The notes beneath the pieces are model-generated. The model ran no database searches and was not told the DNA's origin. It saw only the letters and a program-made list of their open reading frames with translations. From an uncultured Parvimonas sp. (GTDB lineage Bacteria; Bacillota; Clostridia; Tissierellales; Peptoniphilaceae), in the NCBI GenBank assembly GCA_902470455.1, contig CABRGI010000030.1, forward strand, positions 1-8,051: a DNA stretch of 8,051 bases. Direction: 5' to 3'. The position numbers and the translations under genes were made by a program. This document shows, in pieces, positions 1 to 6,656 of this stretch (its first letter is position 1; every line of letters starts with the position of its first letter).

Positions 1-1176
1 TTCAAGTTCTTCGATTGGCATATTCCAAAACTTTGAACCCGATAAAATATATTGTCCATCTTCATTTTCCCTAAAAACAACAAAAAGAAAACGAGTTGAT
101 TCAAAAAATTCATACTCATAGGAATTTTCAAAATCTTGGCTAATAAAATCTTTTATTTTTATTTTAGGAAAAGACATACTTTCTTTAGGCTTTCCATTTT
201 TTTGAACTCGTATTGTTTTAATTATAGCTTTTTGAAATTCTTCTGAATTATCTGTATTAACTCCTAATATTCTATTTACTAATACTTTATTTATTTGTTT
301 TGATTTCAAATCTGTAGAAAGATTGAATAGTTTATATAATTCATCTTCACTTCTACCAATATATAAATTTATTTTTGATAATACTTTTTCGTCAAATTCC
401 CCATCTTTTAAATCTTCTTCACTAAAAATAGAATCATAATCCATCAATCCTTCTTGAACATAATTATTTAAAACATAAGTCATATATGATTGTTTTAATG
501 AAAAAGCTCGTCTTTTTGCTGGAATATCTTTATTATAATATTGAGGCTTTAAACTTTTTGCTGCTGTTGACCCCTTTGTACAAGCCCCTAAATACTTTGT
601 ATCTCCTTCTGATAATTTATGTGCATTACCAGATATTATTTTATTTACTATAGTTCTATAATCATCAAGTATTATTTCTAAATCTTTAGAACATATCTTA
701 CTATAAATATTATACAAATTAACAAAATCAATATTATGTTCTGTCCTTTTTTGATTTTTTATTCTATGATACCAAATCATTAAAATTTTGCTAATTTTTT
801 TCTCTAAATGAGAGCCCTTAAACTCTATTTCTATTGGTTCTGTATTTGGAATCATTGTGATAACTAGTCGCTCTCCAGCTTTAGTACCTTTTTTATTTTT
901 TTCATAAGGAGTGGCTTTTAACTCTACACCTGCCCTTTCAAAATCAGGTTCAGGACTACTATTTGGCTTATATAAGAAATAATGTTCTTCAAGTAAATTT
1001 CCTAAAGTTCCTTTTCCTTTAGGATTATTATAATATTCTATTTTATTTTTTAATTCTTCACCTTCAAAAACTCTAGATAACACATCCTCAAAAGTTAGTC
1101 CTAAAAGTTTTTCTGAATATCTAAATATATCTTTAGGATTAGAATCATCATAAGGTAATTTTCTTTCTTTATCCAT
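1..1176 (-). CDS. Sau3AI-like type II restriction endonuclease (GATC-specific, MutH/Sau3AI family), 3' end cut by window edge
   Basis: The open frame runs 392 codons without a stop from ATG 1176-1174 to base 1, so the C-terminus lies outside; Sau3AI is about 490 residues, so roughly 100 are missing. The start has AAGGAG at 1185-1190, eight bases upstream. The MutH-type catalytic motif is visible: G59-N-L-L-E63, then PDFERAGVELKATP with D78, E85 and K87 in the D-X6-E-X-K spacing. Further matches to Sau3AI as I remember it are GNAHKLSEGDTKYL (183-196), GACTKG, AKRRAFSLKQSYMT and the C-terminal KESMSFPK and KFWNMP. In Sau3AI the N-terminal domain cuts DNA before GATC and the related C-terminal domain is regulatory; much of the latter is visible here. 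Specificity is inferred from similarity. The gene is more AT-rich than its neighbours (about 25% GC by eye) and sits behind a strong terminator, suggesting an acquired module. No methyltransferase lies on the visible side. Confidence 0.92.
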   Translation of the reverse strand, partial: MDKERKLPYDDSNPKDIFRYSEKLLGLTFEDVLSRVFEGEELKNKIEYYNNPKGKGTLGNLLEEHYFLYKPNSSPEPDFERAGVELKATPYEKNKKGTKAGERLVITMIPNTEPIEIEFKGSHLEKKISKILMIWYHRIKNQKRTEHNIDFVNLYNIYSKICSKDLEIILDDYRTIVNKIISGNAHKLSEGDTKYLGACTKGSTAAKSLKPQYYNKDIPAKRRAFSLKQSYMTYVLNNYVQEGLMDYDSIFSEEDLKDGEFDEKVLSKINLYIGRSEDELYKLFNLSTDLKSKQINKVLVNRILGVNTDNSEEFQKAIIKTIRVQKNGKPKESMSFPKIKIKDFISQDFENSYEYEFFESTRFLFVVFRENEDGQYILSGSKFWNMPIEELE

Positions 1177-1228
1177 TTATATATCTCCTTACACAAAATA
1201 AAATATATTAAAACAATAATATTTTTTT

Positions 1229-1248
1229 ATCATAATATTTATTATGAT
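1229..1248. promoter_or_regulatory. 8-bp inverted repeat upstream of the Sau3AI-like gene, candidate operator
   Basis: ATCATAAT (1229-1236) and ATTATGAT (1241-1248) are perfect inverted copies separated by ATTT. The palindrome is about 53 bases before the nuclease start. It overlaps a possible weak promoter on the minus strand (TTGTAG, 18 bases, TATTAT) and lies downstream of the stronger extended -10 at 1282-1290. A dyad here could be an operator for a control protein or for the cognate methylase. The sequence is entirely A/T apart from one C and one G, so chance is a real alternative. Confidence 0.35.
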
Positions 1249-1281
1249 TATTAGACTACAACTATCTAAATTATAGTTTAT

Positions 1282-1310
1282 ATTATACCATATTTAAATA
1301 TTTATATCTA
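1282..1310 (-). promoter_or_regulatory. Candidate extended -10 promoter for the Sau3AI-like gene
   Basis: On the minus strand TGGTATAAT (1290-1282) is an extended -10 with a perfect TATAAT hexamer. A 4-of-6 -35 match, TAGATA (1310-1305), sits 17 bases upstream. Transcription would start near 1275 and leave a leader of about 100 bases containing the inverted repeat. The region is very AT-rich, so this is a pattern match only. Confidence 0.45.
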
Positions 1311-1340
1311 TTTACAATTTAAACTTATTTTTTCTCATTA

Positions 1341-1376
1341 AAAAAGGATTGAAATTATAACATTTCAATCCTTTTT
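1341..1376 (-). terminator. Perfect 15-bp hairpin terminator after the purine permease
   Basis: Arms 1341-1355 and 1362-1376 are exact reverse complements around a six-base loop (1356-1361). The outer base pairs are A/T runs, so the transcript ends in a U-run on either strand. It lies 15 bases past the permease stop at 1391 and insulates the nuclease gene from permease transcription. No gene converges on it in the window, so its role on the plus strand is moot. Confidence 0.88.
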
Positions 1377-1390
1377 CTTACTCTTTTAAA

Positions 1391-2701
1391 TTACATAAAT
1401 GCTTCTGCTAAGAATTTTAATATAAATAGTAGAGCTAAGATATAAACTACTGGAGAAGCTTCTTTTCTTCTACCTGAAACTAATTTTAATACTGCGTATG
1501 AAACTATACCGAATACAATTCCGTTTGCTATTGAGTATGATAGAGGCATCATAATAATAGTTAAAAATGCCGGTAGAGCTTCTGTATAATCGTCAAAGTT
1601 AATTTTCTTAACACCTGTAATCATAAATAATCCTACTACTATTAATGCAGAAGATGTTGCATAAGTTGGAATAATCGCAAAAATAGGTTGGAAAATTAAA
1701 GCTAGTAAGAAAAGAAAAGCTGTAACAATAGCTGTAAGTCCTGTTCTACCACCTTCAGCAACACCTGCAGCACTTTCAACAAATGTAGTTACTGTTGATG
1801 TTCCAAGCATTGCTCCTGCAGTTGTTCCTACTGCATCTGCAAAAAGAGCTTGTCTTGCTTTTGGTAAATTTCCATCTTTATCCAACATATCAGCTTTTGA
1901 TGCAACTCCTACAAGAGTTCCAACTGTATCGAATAAGTCAACGAATAAAAATGCAAATAATGCTACAAACATTTCTGTTGATAAAACTTTACTAAAATCA
2001 AATTTCATAAAGATTGGTGCTATGCTTGATGGTTTTCCAATAACTGCTTTTGGAAGTTCTGAAACTCCACAGATTATTGAAACTATTGTAGTAGCTATCA
2101 TACCAAATAAAATTGCACCGGGAACTTTTTTTACAAGTAAGAAAATAGTAAATAAAATCCCGAAAATTGTAATTAATGAAGTTGCACTTGTAATTGTTCC
2201 AAGATCAAGAGGTATTCCCTTTCCTTGTTTAACAAGTCCTGCTTGATATAATCCTAAAAATGCGATAAAGATACCAATACCTGCACTTACTGCTTGTTTA
2301 AGTGAATATGGCATGGCATTTACAATCATCTCTCTAACTTTTGTAAAAGTTAAGATTAAAAATACAATACCTTCTAGTAAAACTGCTGTTAAAGCAAATT
2401 GCCAACTATATCCTTTACCAATTACTATCGTATAGGCAAAATAAGCATTTAATCCCATACCAGGAGCTAATGCAAAAGGATAATTAGCAAGAAGTGCCAT
2501 TATGACTGTTCCTATAAATGATGCAATAGCTGTTGTTGTAAATACAGCTCCCTTATCCATTCCAGCTTCAGATAAAATTGCAGGGTTTACAACTAATATG
2601 TACGCCATAGTCATAAAGGTAGTAATACCAGCTAAAACTTCTGTTCTAACAGATGTTTTGTGTTCTTTGAGTTTGAAAAAGTTTTCAAAAAATGTACTCA
2701 T
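1391..2701 (-). CDS. NCS2 family purine permease, AzgA-like (guanine/hypoxanthine/adenine:H+ symporter)
   Basis: The 436-residue product is an inner-membrane nucleobase importer, very similar in length and motifs to B. subtilis PbuG/PbuO. Visible signatures are the N-terminal TEVLAGITTFMTMAYIL (20-36), PGMGLNAYFAY (80-90), FVDLFDTVGTLVGVA (253-267) and GTSTVTTFVESAAGVAEGGRTG (300-321), the last two carrying the acidic residues of the NCS2 substrate site. Long hydrophobic stretches throughout fit the 12-14 membrane segments of the family. The start ATG 2701-2699 has AGGAGG at 2706-2711. Expression appears to be controlled by a ykkC-family riboswitch and terminator in the leader, and a strong hairpin ends the unit, so it is a single-gene transcript. 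AzgA-clade membership is secure; which purine it prefers cannot be read from sequence. Confidence 0.93.
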   Translation of the reverse strand: MSTFFENFFKLKEHKTSVRTEVLAGITTFMTMAYILVVNPAILSEAGMDKGAVFTTTAIASFIGTVIMALLANYPFALAPGMGLNAYFAYTIVIGKGYSWQFALTAVLLEGIVFLILTFTKVREMIVNAMPYSLKQAVSAGIGIFIAFLGLYQAGLVKQGKGIPLDLGTITSATSLITIFGILFTIFLLVKKVPGAILFGMIATTIVSIICGVSELPKAVIGKPSSIAPIFMKFDFSKVLSTEMFVALFAFLFVDLFDTVGTLVGVASKADMLDKDGNLPKARQALFADAVGTTAGAMLGTSTVTTFVESAAGVAEGGRTGLTAIVTAFLFLLALIFQPIFAIIPTYATSSALIVVGLFMITGVKKINFDDYTEALPAFLTIIMMPLSYSIANGIVFGIVSYAVLKLVSGRRKEASPVVYILALLFILKFLAEAFM

Positions 2702-2758
2702 AATTCCTCCTAAAAAAATTTAAAAAACAAAAAAATAACTCTTAAAAAATTAACAGCC

Positions 2759-2809
2759 AAAAAATAAACGCCCAAAAAGTAGGCTTCAAGCGAAACCTAC
2801 CTTCTGGGC
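2759..2809 (-). terminator. Leader terminator of the purine permease riboswitch (expression platform)
   Basis: In the minus-strand RNA the arm 2809-2792 pairs with 2787-2770 as an 18-bp stem with a GCUU loop. The pairing includes three G-U pairs, so the hairpin is good only on this strand. A U-rich tail (UUUAUUUUUU) follows. The 5' arm begins with the same GCCC (2809-2806) that closes the aptamer helix with GGG at 2818-2816, so terminator and folded aptamer exclude each other. Ligand binding should therefore prevent termination, giving an ON switch. Confidence 0.83.
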
Positions 2810-2897
2810 TTTTCTCCCTTAGGTGTAGTGCCTAGCACCTGCACAGCTTGGACCTGCAAGAAAAATCTTCGGAACCCTATGTGCACTTTCTCTTTGA
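2806..2897 (-). ncRNA. ykkC-family riboswitch aptamer, probably subtype 2 (PRPP/ppGpp-like) rather than guanidine-I
   Basis: The leader RNA carries the conserved ykkC blocks in order: AGGGTTCCG (2878-2870), GGTCCAAG (2854-2847) and AAGGGAGAAAAGCCC (2820-2806). Pairings I can trace are TGCAC (2885-2881) with GTGCA (2844-2840), AAGA (2869-2866) with TCTT (2861-2858), GGTG (2839-2836) with CACC (2825-2822), and GGG (2818-2816) with CCC (2808-2806). The ACACGG stretches that I associate with guanidine-I members are absent, and the gene controlled is a purine permease. Both favour a subtype 2 member, such as the PRPP sensor that controls purine genes. The family call rests on recalled consensus; the ligand is inference. 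It lies between a consensus promoter and a terminator, as expected. Confidence 0.8.
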
Positions 2898-2917
2898 GTT
2901 ATCAATATTACATCAAT

Positions 2918-2946
2918 ATAATAACAGCAAATAATTCTTTTGTCAA
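2918..2946 (-). promoter_or_regulatory. Sigma-A type promoter of the riboswitch-purine permease unit
   Basis: On the minus strand a perfect -35 TTGACA (2946-2941) is followed after 17 bases by TATTAT (2923-2918), a 5-of-6 -10 hexamer. Transcription would begin near 2911, about 14 bases before the first conserved riboswitch bases. This is the best promoter in the window. Confidence 0.8.
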
Positions 2947-3043
2947 TATCTATTTATTAGCTAATATCCTAATTTTTAATTTTAAAAAAGAATAATAAGT
3001 CTTTTCGAATTAATATTCCTTTATTATACCGATTAATAGGTAT
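2947..3043. other. AT-rich spacer with no gene
   Basis: This is the rest of the 342-base gap between the purine permease and the SAP-like gene; the other part holds the promoter, aptamer and terminator. It contains no open frame with a ribosome binding site. A five-base stem (ATACC/GGTAT near 3026-3044) just past the SAP-like gene is too weak to call a terminator. Confidence 0.6.
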
Positions 3044-3658
3044 TTATTTTCGATATTCCTTTACTTTATGAAAATACTTATCCAACAATTCTCTCGAATA
3101 TTTTTTTTCGTTTTTCGAATCTCTAACCTCTTTCCAAAGAATAGAAGCAACTTTTAACTTATTCGAATAGTCTAAACTAGATTTATCAGAGCAAAAGTCT
3201 TTTAAAAATTGATTCCATTCACATACTGAATTATCATACTTTGCATAATCAGATTTTCCATAATACACATTTAGCATATCCTGAATTGTAAAATTTAAAT
3301 CTTTATCTTTTTTTACTTTTCTCCAAGATGTAGCCATATCAGCATTAAATTTAAATGGTGAAATTCCTGTTAAGCTAGAAAAGTATTCTCTAAACTTTGT
3401 ATTAAAGGAAAAACCGCACTCAAGCAACGGCGTATCTAAAGTGATATTCTCTACTTGTTTATTTTCTTTTTTTCTTTTTAACTTTTTTATCAAATTTCCT
3501 TTAAAATACTCCTCAATAGTAGAATTAAGTTCTTGTTTTGTACTTCTATATTCTAAACCTAGTAATTTACATATTTGAGAAAGTTCTTCACGATACCAAT
3601 AATATTTACAAAATTCCTCAAAGGATTTAATTTCTTGAAACTCCGGTCTTTTTTTCAA
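3044..3658 (-). CDS. Small protein with SAP-like N-terminus and DUF6434-like C-terminus, function unknown
   Basis: The 204-residue product starts at TTG (3658-3656); GGAGGT lies six bases upstream and the next in-frame methionine is residue 108, so TTG is well supported. Residues 15-55 (YYWYREELSQICKLLGL ... TKQELNSTIEEYFKG) look like a SAP helix-extension-helix, a fold often used to bind DNA or RNA. A lysine-rich linker (58-67) leads to ITLDTPLLECGFSFN, FKFNADMATSWRKVK and FTIQDMLNVYYGKSDYAKYD, which I recall from the DUF6434 family, then a helical tail LKVASILWKEVRDSK. There is no signal peptide or membrane segment, so it is probably cytoplasmic. A terminator lies directly upstream and only about 32 bases separate it from the start; no clear promoter is seen, so it may depend on readthrough. 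Nucleic-acid binding is inference. Confidence 0.82.
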   Translation of the reverse strand: MKKRPEFQEIKSFEEFCKYYWYREELSQICKLLGLEYRSTKQELNSTIEEYFKGNLIKKLKRKKENKQVENITLDTPLLECGFSFNTKFREYFSSLTGISPFKFNADMATSWRKVKKDKDLNFTIQDMLNVYYGKSDYAKYDNSVCEWNQFLKDFCSDKSSLDYSNKLKVASILWKEVRDSKNEKKYSRELLDKYFHKVKEYRK

Positions 3659-3664
3659 CGATTT

Positions 3665-3670
3665 ACCTCC
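3665..3670 (-). promoter_or_regulatory. Ribosome binding site that fixes a TTG start
   Basis: GGAGGT on the minus strand lies six bases before TTG 3658-3656. No ATG or GTG in the frame is placed to use it, so it decides the start of the SAP/DUF6434-like protein. Confidence 0.8.
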
Positions 3671-3690
3671 AATTAATATCAGTTAAAATC

Positions 3691-3723
3691 AAAGAGGAGT
3701 AACTTTTAATATAACTCCTCTTT
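3691..3723 (-). terminator. Terminator after the alpha/beta hydrolase gene
   Basis: A perfect 10-bp stem, AAAGAGGAGT (3691-3700) with ACTCCTCTTT (3714-3723), has a 13-base loop and ends in UUU-G-AUUUU on the minus strand. It starts nine bases past the hydrolase stop and lies between it and the SAP-like gene. The U-tract is imperfect, so partial readthrough into the next gene is possible. Confidence 0.72.
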
Positions 3724-3731
3724 GTTCGCTC

Positions 3732-4661
3732 TTAGTTATTTTCATATATACTTTCTAAAAATTTATAGATATCAAGATAAACTTTGTTTTTATCAATTTC
3801 ATTTAAGATTTCATGTCTCATTTGTGCATATAGCTTTATTTTAACATTTTTCATTCCTGCTTTTTTATATAATCTGTAACTTTCTAAAACACCTTTTCCA
3901 TAATCTCCTACCGGATCTGATTTACCTGATACAAAAAGAATAGGCAAATCCTTTTTTATATTTTCAATATTGGACTTTTGTGATGATTCCTTTATCAGAT
4001 TTAATAAATCTAAAAAGAAAGCATTTGTGCAAAGAAAACCACAATCCTTATCTAAAATATATTTTTCAACTTCGTTTTCATCTCTTGTGAGCCAATCAAA
4101 GTCGGTATTTTTATTCTTTATTTTAGAATTATATCCCTTAAAACCAAGTCTATTTATAAACATACTTTTCTTATCGCTATTTTTACCACTTAATATCTTG
4201 GCTAATAGCATTGCAATTCTATGCTTCATATTATAAAGTCCAGTTGTTCCACAAATAATCGCTCCATCTACTGAGTCAGAATATTCATTTAAAAAATTTC
4301 TAACTATAAGTGAACCCATACTATGACCAAATATTACTATTTGTTTATCCGGAAATTCTTTTTTAATATATTTATTAAGGTCGTGGACATCCTGAACTAA
4401 TTTAATATCTCCATCTTTATCTGCGATATGTCCTTTTTCTATTTCATCTTCACAAGTTTTTCCATGTCCTCTATTGTCCATCCCAAAGACTCTAATTCCC
4501 TGTTTTTCCAAAAAATTAGCAAAATCTCTATATCTTCTTATATGTTCTTCCATCCCATGACATATTTGAACAATTAAATTAGGATTTTTTAAATTTTCAG
4601 CAAAATCTACACAATATAATCTTTTGTCATCAATACTTGAAGTTATATAAAACTCTTTCAT
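3732..4661 (-). CDS. Alpha/beta hydrolase, lysophospholipase / monoacylglycerol lipase type (Hydrolase_4)
   Basis: I start the 309-residue product at ATG 4661-4659 because GAGGTG (4671-4666) fits it. The frame extends six codons further to a GTG, but that would place the ribosome site inside the gene. The family fold is clear: HG of the oxyanion region in ICHGMEEH (33-40), MDNRGHGKT (61-69), the nucleophile elbow GHSMGS with S114, the acid D249 in SGKSDPVGD, and the catalytic H283 in MRHEILNE. Members hydrolyse lysophospholipids, monoacylglycerols or similar esters. There is no signal peptide or membrane helix, so a cytosolic or membrane-peripheral enzyme is likely. It appears to be a single-gene unit, with a candidate promoter upstream and terminators on both sides. 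The substrate cannot be told from sequence. Confidence 0.9.
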   Translation of the reverse strand: MKEFYITSSIDDKRLYCVDFAENLKNPNLIVQICHGMEEHIRRYRDFANFLEKQGIRVFGMDNRGHGKTCEDEIEKGHIADKDGDIKLVQDVHDLNKYIKKEFPDKQIVIFGHSMGSLIVRNFLNEYSDSVDGAIICGTTGLYNMKHRIAMLLAKILSGKNSDKKSMFINRLGFKGYNSKIKNKNTDFDWLTRDENEVEKYILDKDCGFLCTNAFFLDLLNLIKESSQKSNIENIKKDLPILFVSGKSDPVGDYGKGVLESYRLYKKAGMKNVKIKLYAQMRHEILNEIDKNKVYLDIYKFLESIYENN

Positions 4662-4665
4662 AAAA

Positions 4666-4671
4666 CACCTC
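4666..4671 (-). promoter_or_regulatory. Ribosome binding site that fixes the hydrolase start
   Basis: GAGGTG on the minus strand lies four bases before ATG 4661-4659. The two in-frame starts further upstream (ATG at 4673, GTG at 4679) have no such site and would translate through this one, so the shorter protein is preferred. Confidence 0.7.
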
Positions 4672-4690
4672 ATAATCACAAGTTACAATT

Positions 4691-4699
4691 ATTCTACCA
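4691..4699 (-). promoter_or_regulatory. Candidate extended -10 promoter of the hydrolase gene
   Basis: TGGTAGAAT on the minus strand is an extended -10 (TAGAAT) about 30 bases before the hydrolase start, with no good -35. An overlapping alternative is TTGTTA (4731-4726), 17 bases, then AATAAT (4708-4703). Either gives a short leader. The gene needs its own promoter because the lipA terminator lies immediately upstream. Confidence 0.4.
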
Positions 4700-4733
4700 C
4701 AAATTATTTAATAAATATAGTGTTTTAACAAAA

Positions 4734-4763
4734 AACTCATTTCTACAATCGTAAAAATGAGTT
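4734..4763 (-). terminator. Terminator of the lplA-lipA operon
   Basis: AACTCATTT (4734-4742) pairs with AAATGAGTT (4755-4763). After one mismatch, TAC/GTA (4744-4746 with 4751-4753) extends the stem to a four-base loop. On the minus strand the arm runs into six U residues. It lies seven bases past the lipA stop. Confidence 0.83.
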
Positions 4764-4769
4764 CTATAA

Positions 4770-5624
4770 TTAAAGTGCTTCTGCGTGATATGAGCTTCTT
4801 ACCAATGGTCCTGAGTTTACTCTCAAAAAGCCCATTTCAAAAGCTATATCTCTATATCTATCAAATTGTTGAGGATGTACATATTCCTTAACAGCAATAT
4901 GGAATTTTGTAGGTTGTAAATATTGTCCTATTGTTACCATATCACAATCCACTTCTCTAAGTGCTTTTAAAACTTCAACAACTTGTTCTTCAGTTTCTCC
5001 GAAACCAACCATAAGTCCAGATTTAGTTTTAAGTCCACATTCTTTTGCATATTTTAAAACTTCTAAACTTCTTTGGAAGTTTGCAGCAGGTCTTACCTTT
5101 GGATAAAACGCCGGAATTGTTTCAACATTGTGGTTTAAAACATCAGGTTTTGTTTCATAAATAATATCCATTAATTCTTTTCTTCCTGACATATCCGGAA
5201 TTAAAAGTTCTATTGTAGTTTCAGGATTATACTTTCTACATTGTCTTACAACTTCTGCAAATTGATTTGCTCCTTCATCCGGCAAATCATCTCTTGTTAC
5301 TGATGTTACTACAGCATGTTTTAATCCTAAAATTTGAACTGCTTTAGCAAGATTTTCAGGTTCATTCAAATCTACAGGATCCGGAGTATGTCTTGTTACG
5401 TTGCAAAAAGTACAATTTCTAGTACAATTTCTACCTAAAATCATGAAAGTTGCAGTTCTTCTTGAATAGCATTCCATTTTATTAGGACAATTTGCTTCGT
5501 GACAAACAGTATGTAAGTTTAAACCTTCAACCATACTTTCAACATCAGTTGTATTTTTATCTCCCTGAATTTTTAGTTTTAACCATTCAGGCTTTCTCAT
5601 TATTTCTGCTTTTTTTCTTAGCAT
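4770..5624 (-). CDS. lipA: Lipoyl synthase (radical SAM)
   Basis: The 284-residue product inserts sulfur at C6 and C8 of protein-bound octanoyl groups, making the lipoyl cofactor of 2-oxoacid dehydrogenases and the glycine cleavage H protein. The auxiliary [4Fe-4S] cluster motif CX4CX5C is complete (C41, C46, C52 in CHEANCPNKMEC), as is the radical SAM motif CX3CX2C (C67, C71, C74 in CTRNCTFC). The C-terminal RSSY (276-279), which supplies the unusual serine ligand, is present near the end in RSSYHAEAL. Length is normal. ATG 5624-5622 is chosen over the internal ATG eight codons later because AAGAGGTG (5636-5629) precedes it. That site overlaps the lplA stop codon, so the two genes share a transcript and probably translational coupling. 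Soluble and cytoplasmic. Confidence 0.97.
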   Translation of the reverse strand: MLRKKAEIMRKPEWLKLKIQGDKNTTDVESMVEGLNLHTVCHEANCPNKMECYSRRTATFMILGRNCTRNCTFCNVTRHTPDPVDLNEPENLAKAVQILGLKHAVVTSVTRDDLPDEGANQFAEVVRQCRKYNPETTIELLIPDMSGRKELMDIIYETKPDVLNHNVETIPAFYPKVRPAANFQRSLEVLKYAKECGLKTKSGLMVGFGETEEQVVEVLKALREVDCDMVTIGQYLQPTKFHIAVKEYVHPQQFDRYRDIAFEMGFLRVNSGPLVRSSYHAEAL

Positions 5625-5634
5625 ATTACACCTC

Positions 5635-6621
5635 TTAAAACAATTTAATTATATCATCAATAAAGACTTCTTTATTCATTGACTTAATATATCTGTCAAG
5701 ATCAATATCTTTAAGAGCCTCTTCAACAGCTTCTTTTGAACATTGAACTCCTCTTAATATACTACACAACTTATCTATACCCAGTTCACTGAAGAAATCT
5801 CCTTCAATTGAGATATCTTTGATTCTTTCATTTTCAATATCAAGTCCTATTTCAACAACTCCACAGGAATATTTTTCAGCTTTTCTATTCTTTTTTAACG
5901 AACCATTTCCATAATTCCAATCTTTTGTTGCAAAGAGAGAATCTCTAATTTCATAGATTTTTTTCATCTCTTCTTCAGTCAAAATTGTAGTATCTTTAAT
6001 ATTATATTCATTTTTTATGTAATCAATAGCTTTTTCCATAAAACTTTCAACATCCATATTAAGCATATCACCAATAAATCCAACTCTAGATCTAACAGAT
6101 TGAACCGCTTTACCTTTAAATTTTATATCTCTTGATTTTAAAGAATTAGTTAAATTATATAGATTTGCTTTAAATAAAAAAGTTCCATGATGTAAAATCT
6201 TTTCTTTATTTTGATATTGAGCATTTCCACTTACCTTTGCTCCATCTATCTGAATATCATTTCTTCCTGTAAACTCTGCATTAAGTCCCAAAGAATTTAA
6301 AAAATTAACCACAGGTTTTGCAAATTTTTTAAAAGACGAATCTACATCATCTCCTGTTTTTTTAGTTATAAAACTATATTGCATATTTTCCGTATCACAA
6401 TATATTGCACCACCACCGGATAATCTTCTGATTACATCCATATTATTTGCATTTGTAAAATCTAAATTCACTTCCAAATCAATGTTTTGATATCTTCCAA
6501 TCAGAATACAAGGTCTATTTCTCCAAAGCATAAAAATATCTTCATCATAATTTTCCATTAGATAAAGCTCTATTGCGTGATTTAATGCCGGATCAAAATT
6601 TTTATTTTCAACAAAAATCAT
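5635..6621 (-). CDS. lplA: Lipoate-protein ligase A
   Basis: The 328-residue cytosolic enzyme activates free lipoate (or octanoate) with ATP and transfers it to the lysine of lipoyl domains. The catalytic domain shows RRLSGGGAIY (65-74), which binds the acyl-adenylate, GRND (119-122) and the conserved lysine K129 in GAKVSGNAQ, followed by HHGTFLF (144-150). Residues from about 245 on (KYSCGVVEIGLDIENERIKDISIEGDFF) match the small C-terminal accessory domain, so this is a full two-domain ligase, not LipM or LipL. The start ATG 6621-6619 has GGAGAT five bases upstream. It is the first gene of a two-gene operon with lipA, ten bases before it. No LipB or LipM octanoyltransferase is seen in the window, which raises the question of where the lipA substrate comes from. 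Confidence 0.96.
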   Translation of the reverse strand: MIFVENKNFDPALNHAIELYLMENYDEDIFMLWRNRPCILIGRYQNIDLEVNLDFTNANNMDVIRRLSGGGAIYCDTENMQYSFITKKTGDDVDSSFKKFAKPVVNFLNSLGLNAEFTGRNDIQIDGAKVSGNAQYQNKEKILHHGTFLFKANLYNLTNSLKSRDIKFKGKAVQSVRSRVGFIGDMLNMDVESFMEKAIDYIKNEYNIKDTTILTEEEMKKIYEIRDSLFATKDWNYGNGSLKKNRKAEKYSCGVVEIGLDIENERIKDISIEGDFFSELGIDKLCSILRGVQCSKEAVEEALKDIDLDRYIKSMNKEVFIDDIIKLF

Positions 6622-6656
6622 ATTATATCTCCATAAATTAATTTTAACTTAACTAT

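Noticed and set aside
1795..2723. Plus-strand open frames opposite the purine permease (1795-1995, 2022-2246, 2502-2723)
   Set aside because: They are antisense to a long, motif-rich permease gene, have no ribosome binding site, and encode low-complexity sequence with no recognisable family.
2759..2900. Alternative readings of the leader RNA as THF riboswitch, small SRP RNA or a simple attenuator
   Set aside because: The SRP GGAAG tetraloop signature and the THF core are absent, while the AGGGTTCCG, GGTCCAAG and GGGA-AAAAGCCC blocks occur in ykkC order.
3005..3168. Four copies of TCGAAT within about 165 bases
   Set aside because: Three fall in the coding frame at Ser codons (TCG) and spacing is irregular, so codon choice in one gene is a simpler explanation than a repeat or binding-site array.
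3970..4236. Plus-strand 88-residue frame opposite the alpha/beta hydrolase
   Set aside because: It is antisense to a gene with an intact catalytic triad and has no ribosome site or family resemblance.
4662..4679. Six-codon N-terminal extension of the hydrolase from GTG 4679
   Set aside because: The ribosome binding site GAGGTG lies inside this extension and fits the ATG at 4661; the extra residues MIMRCF are not typical of the family.
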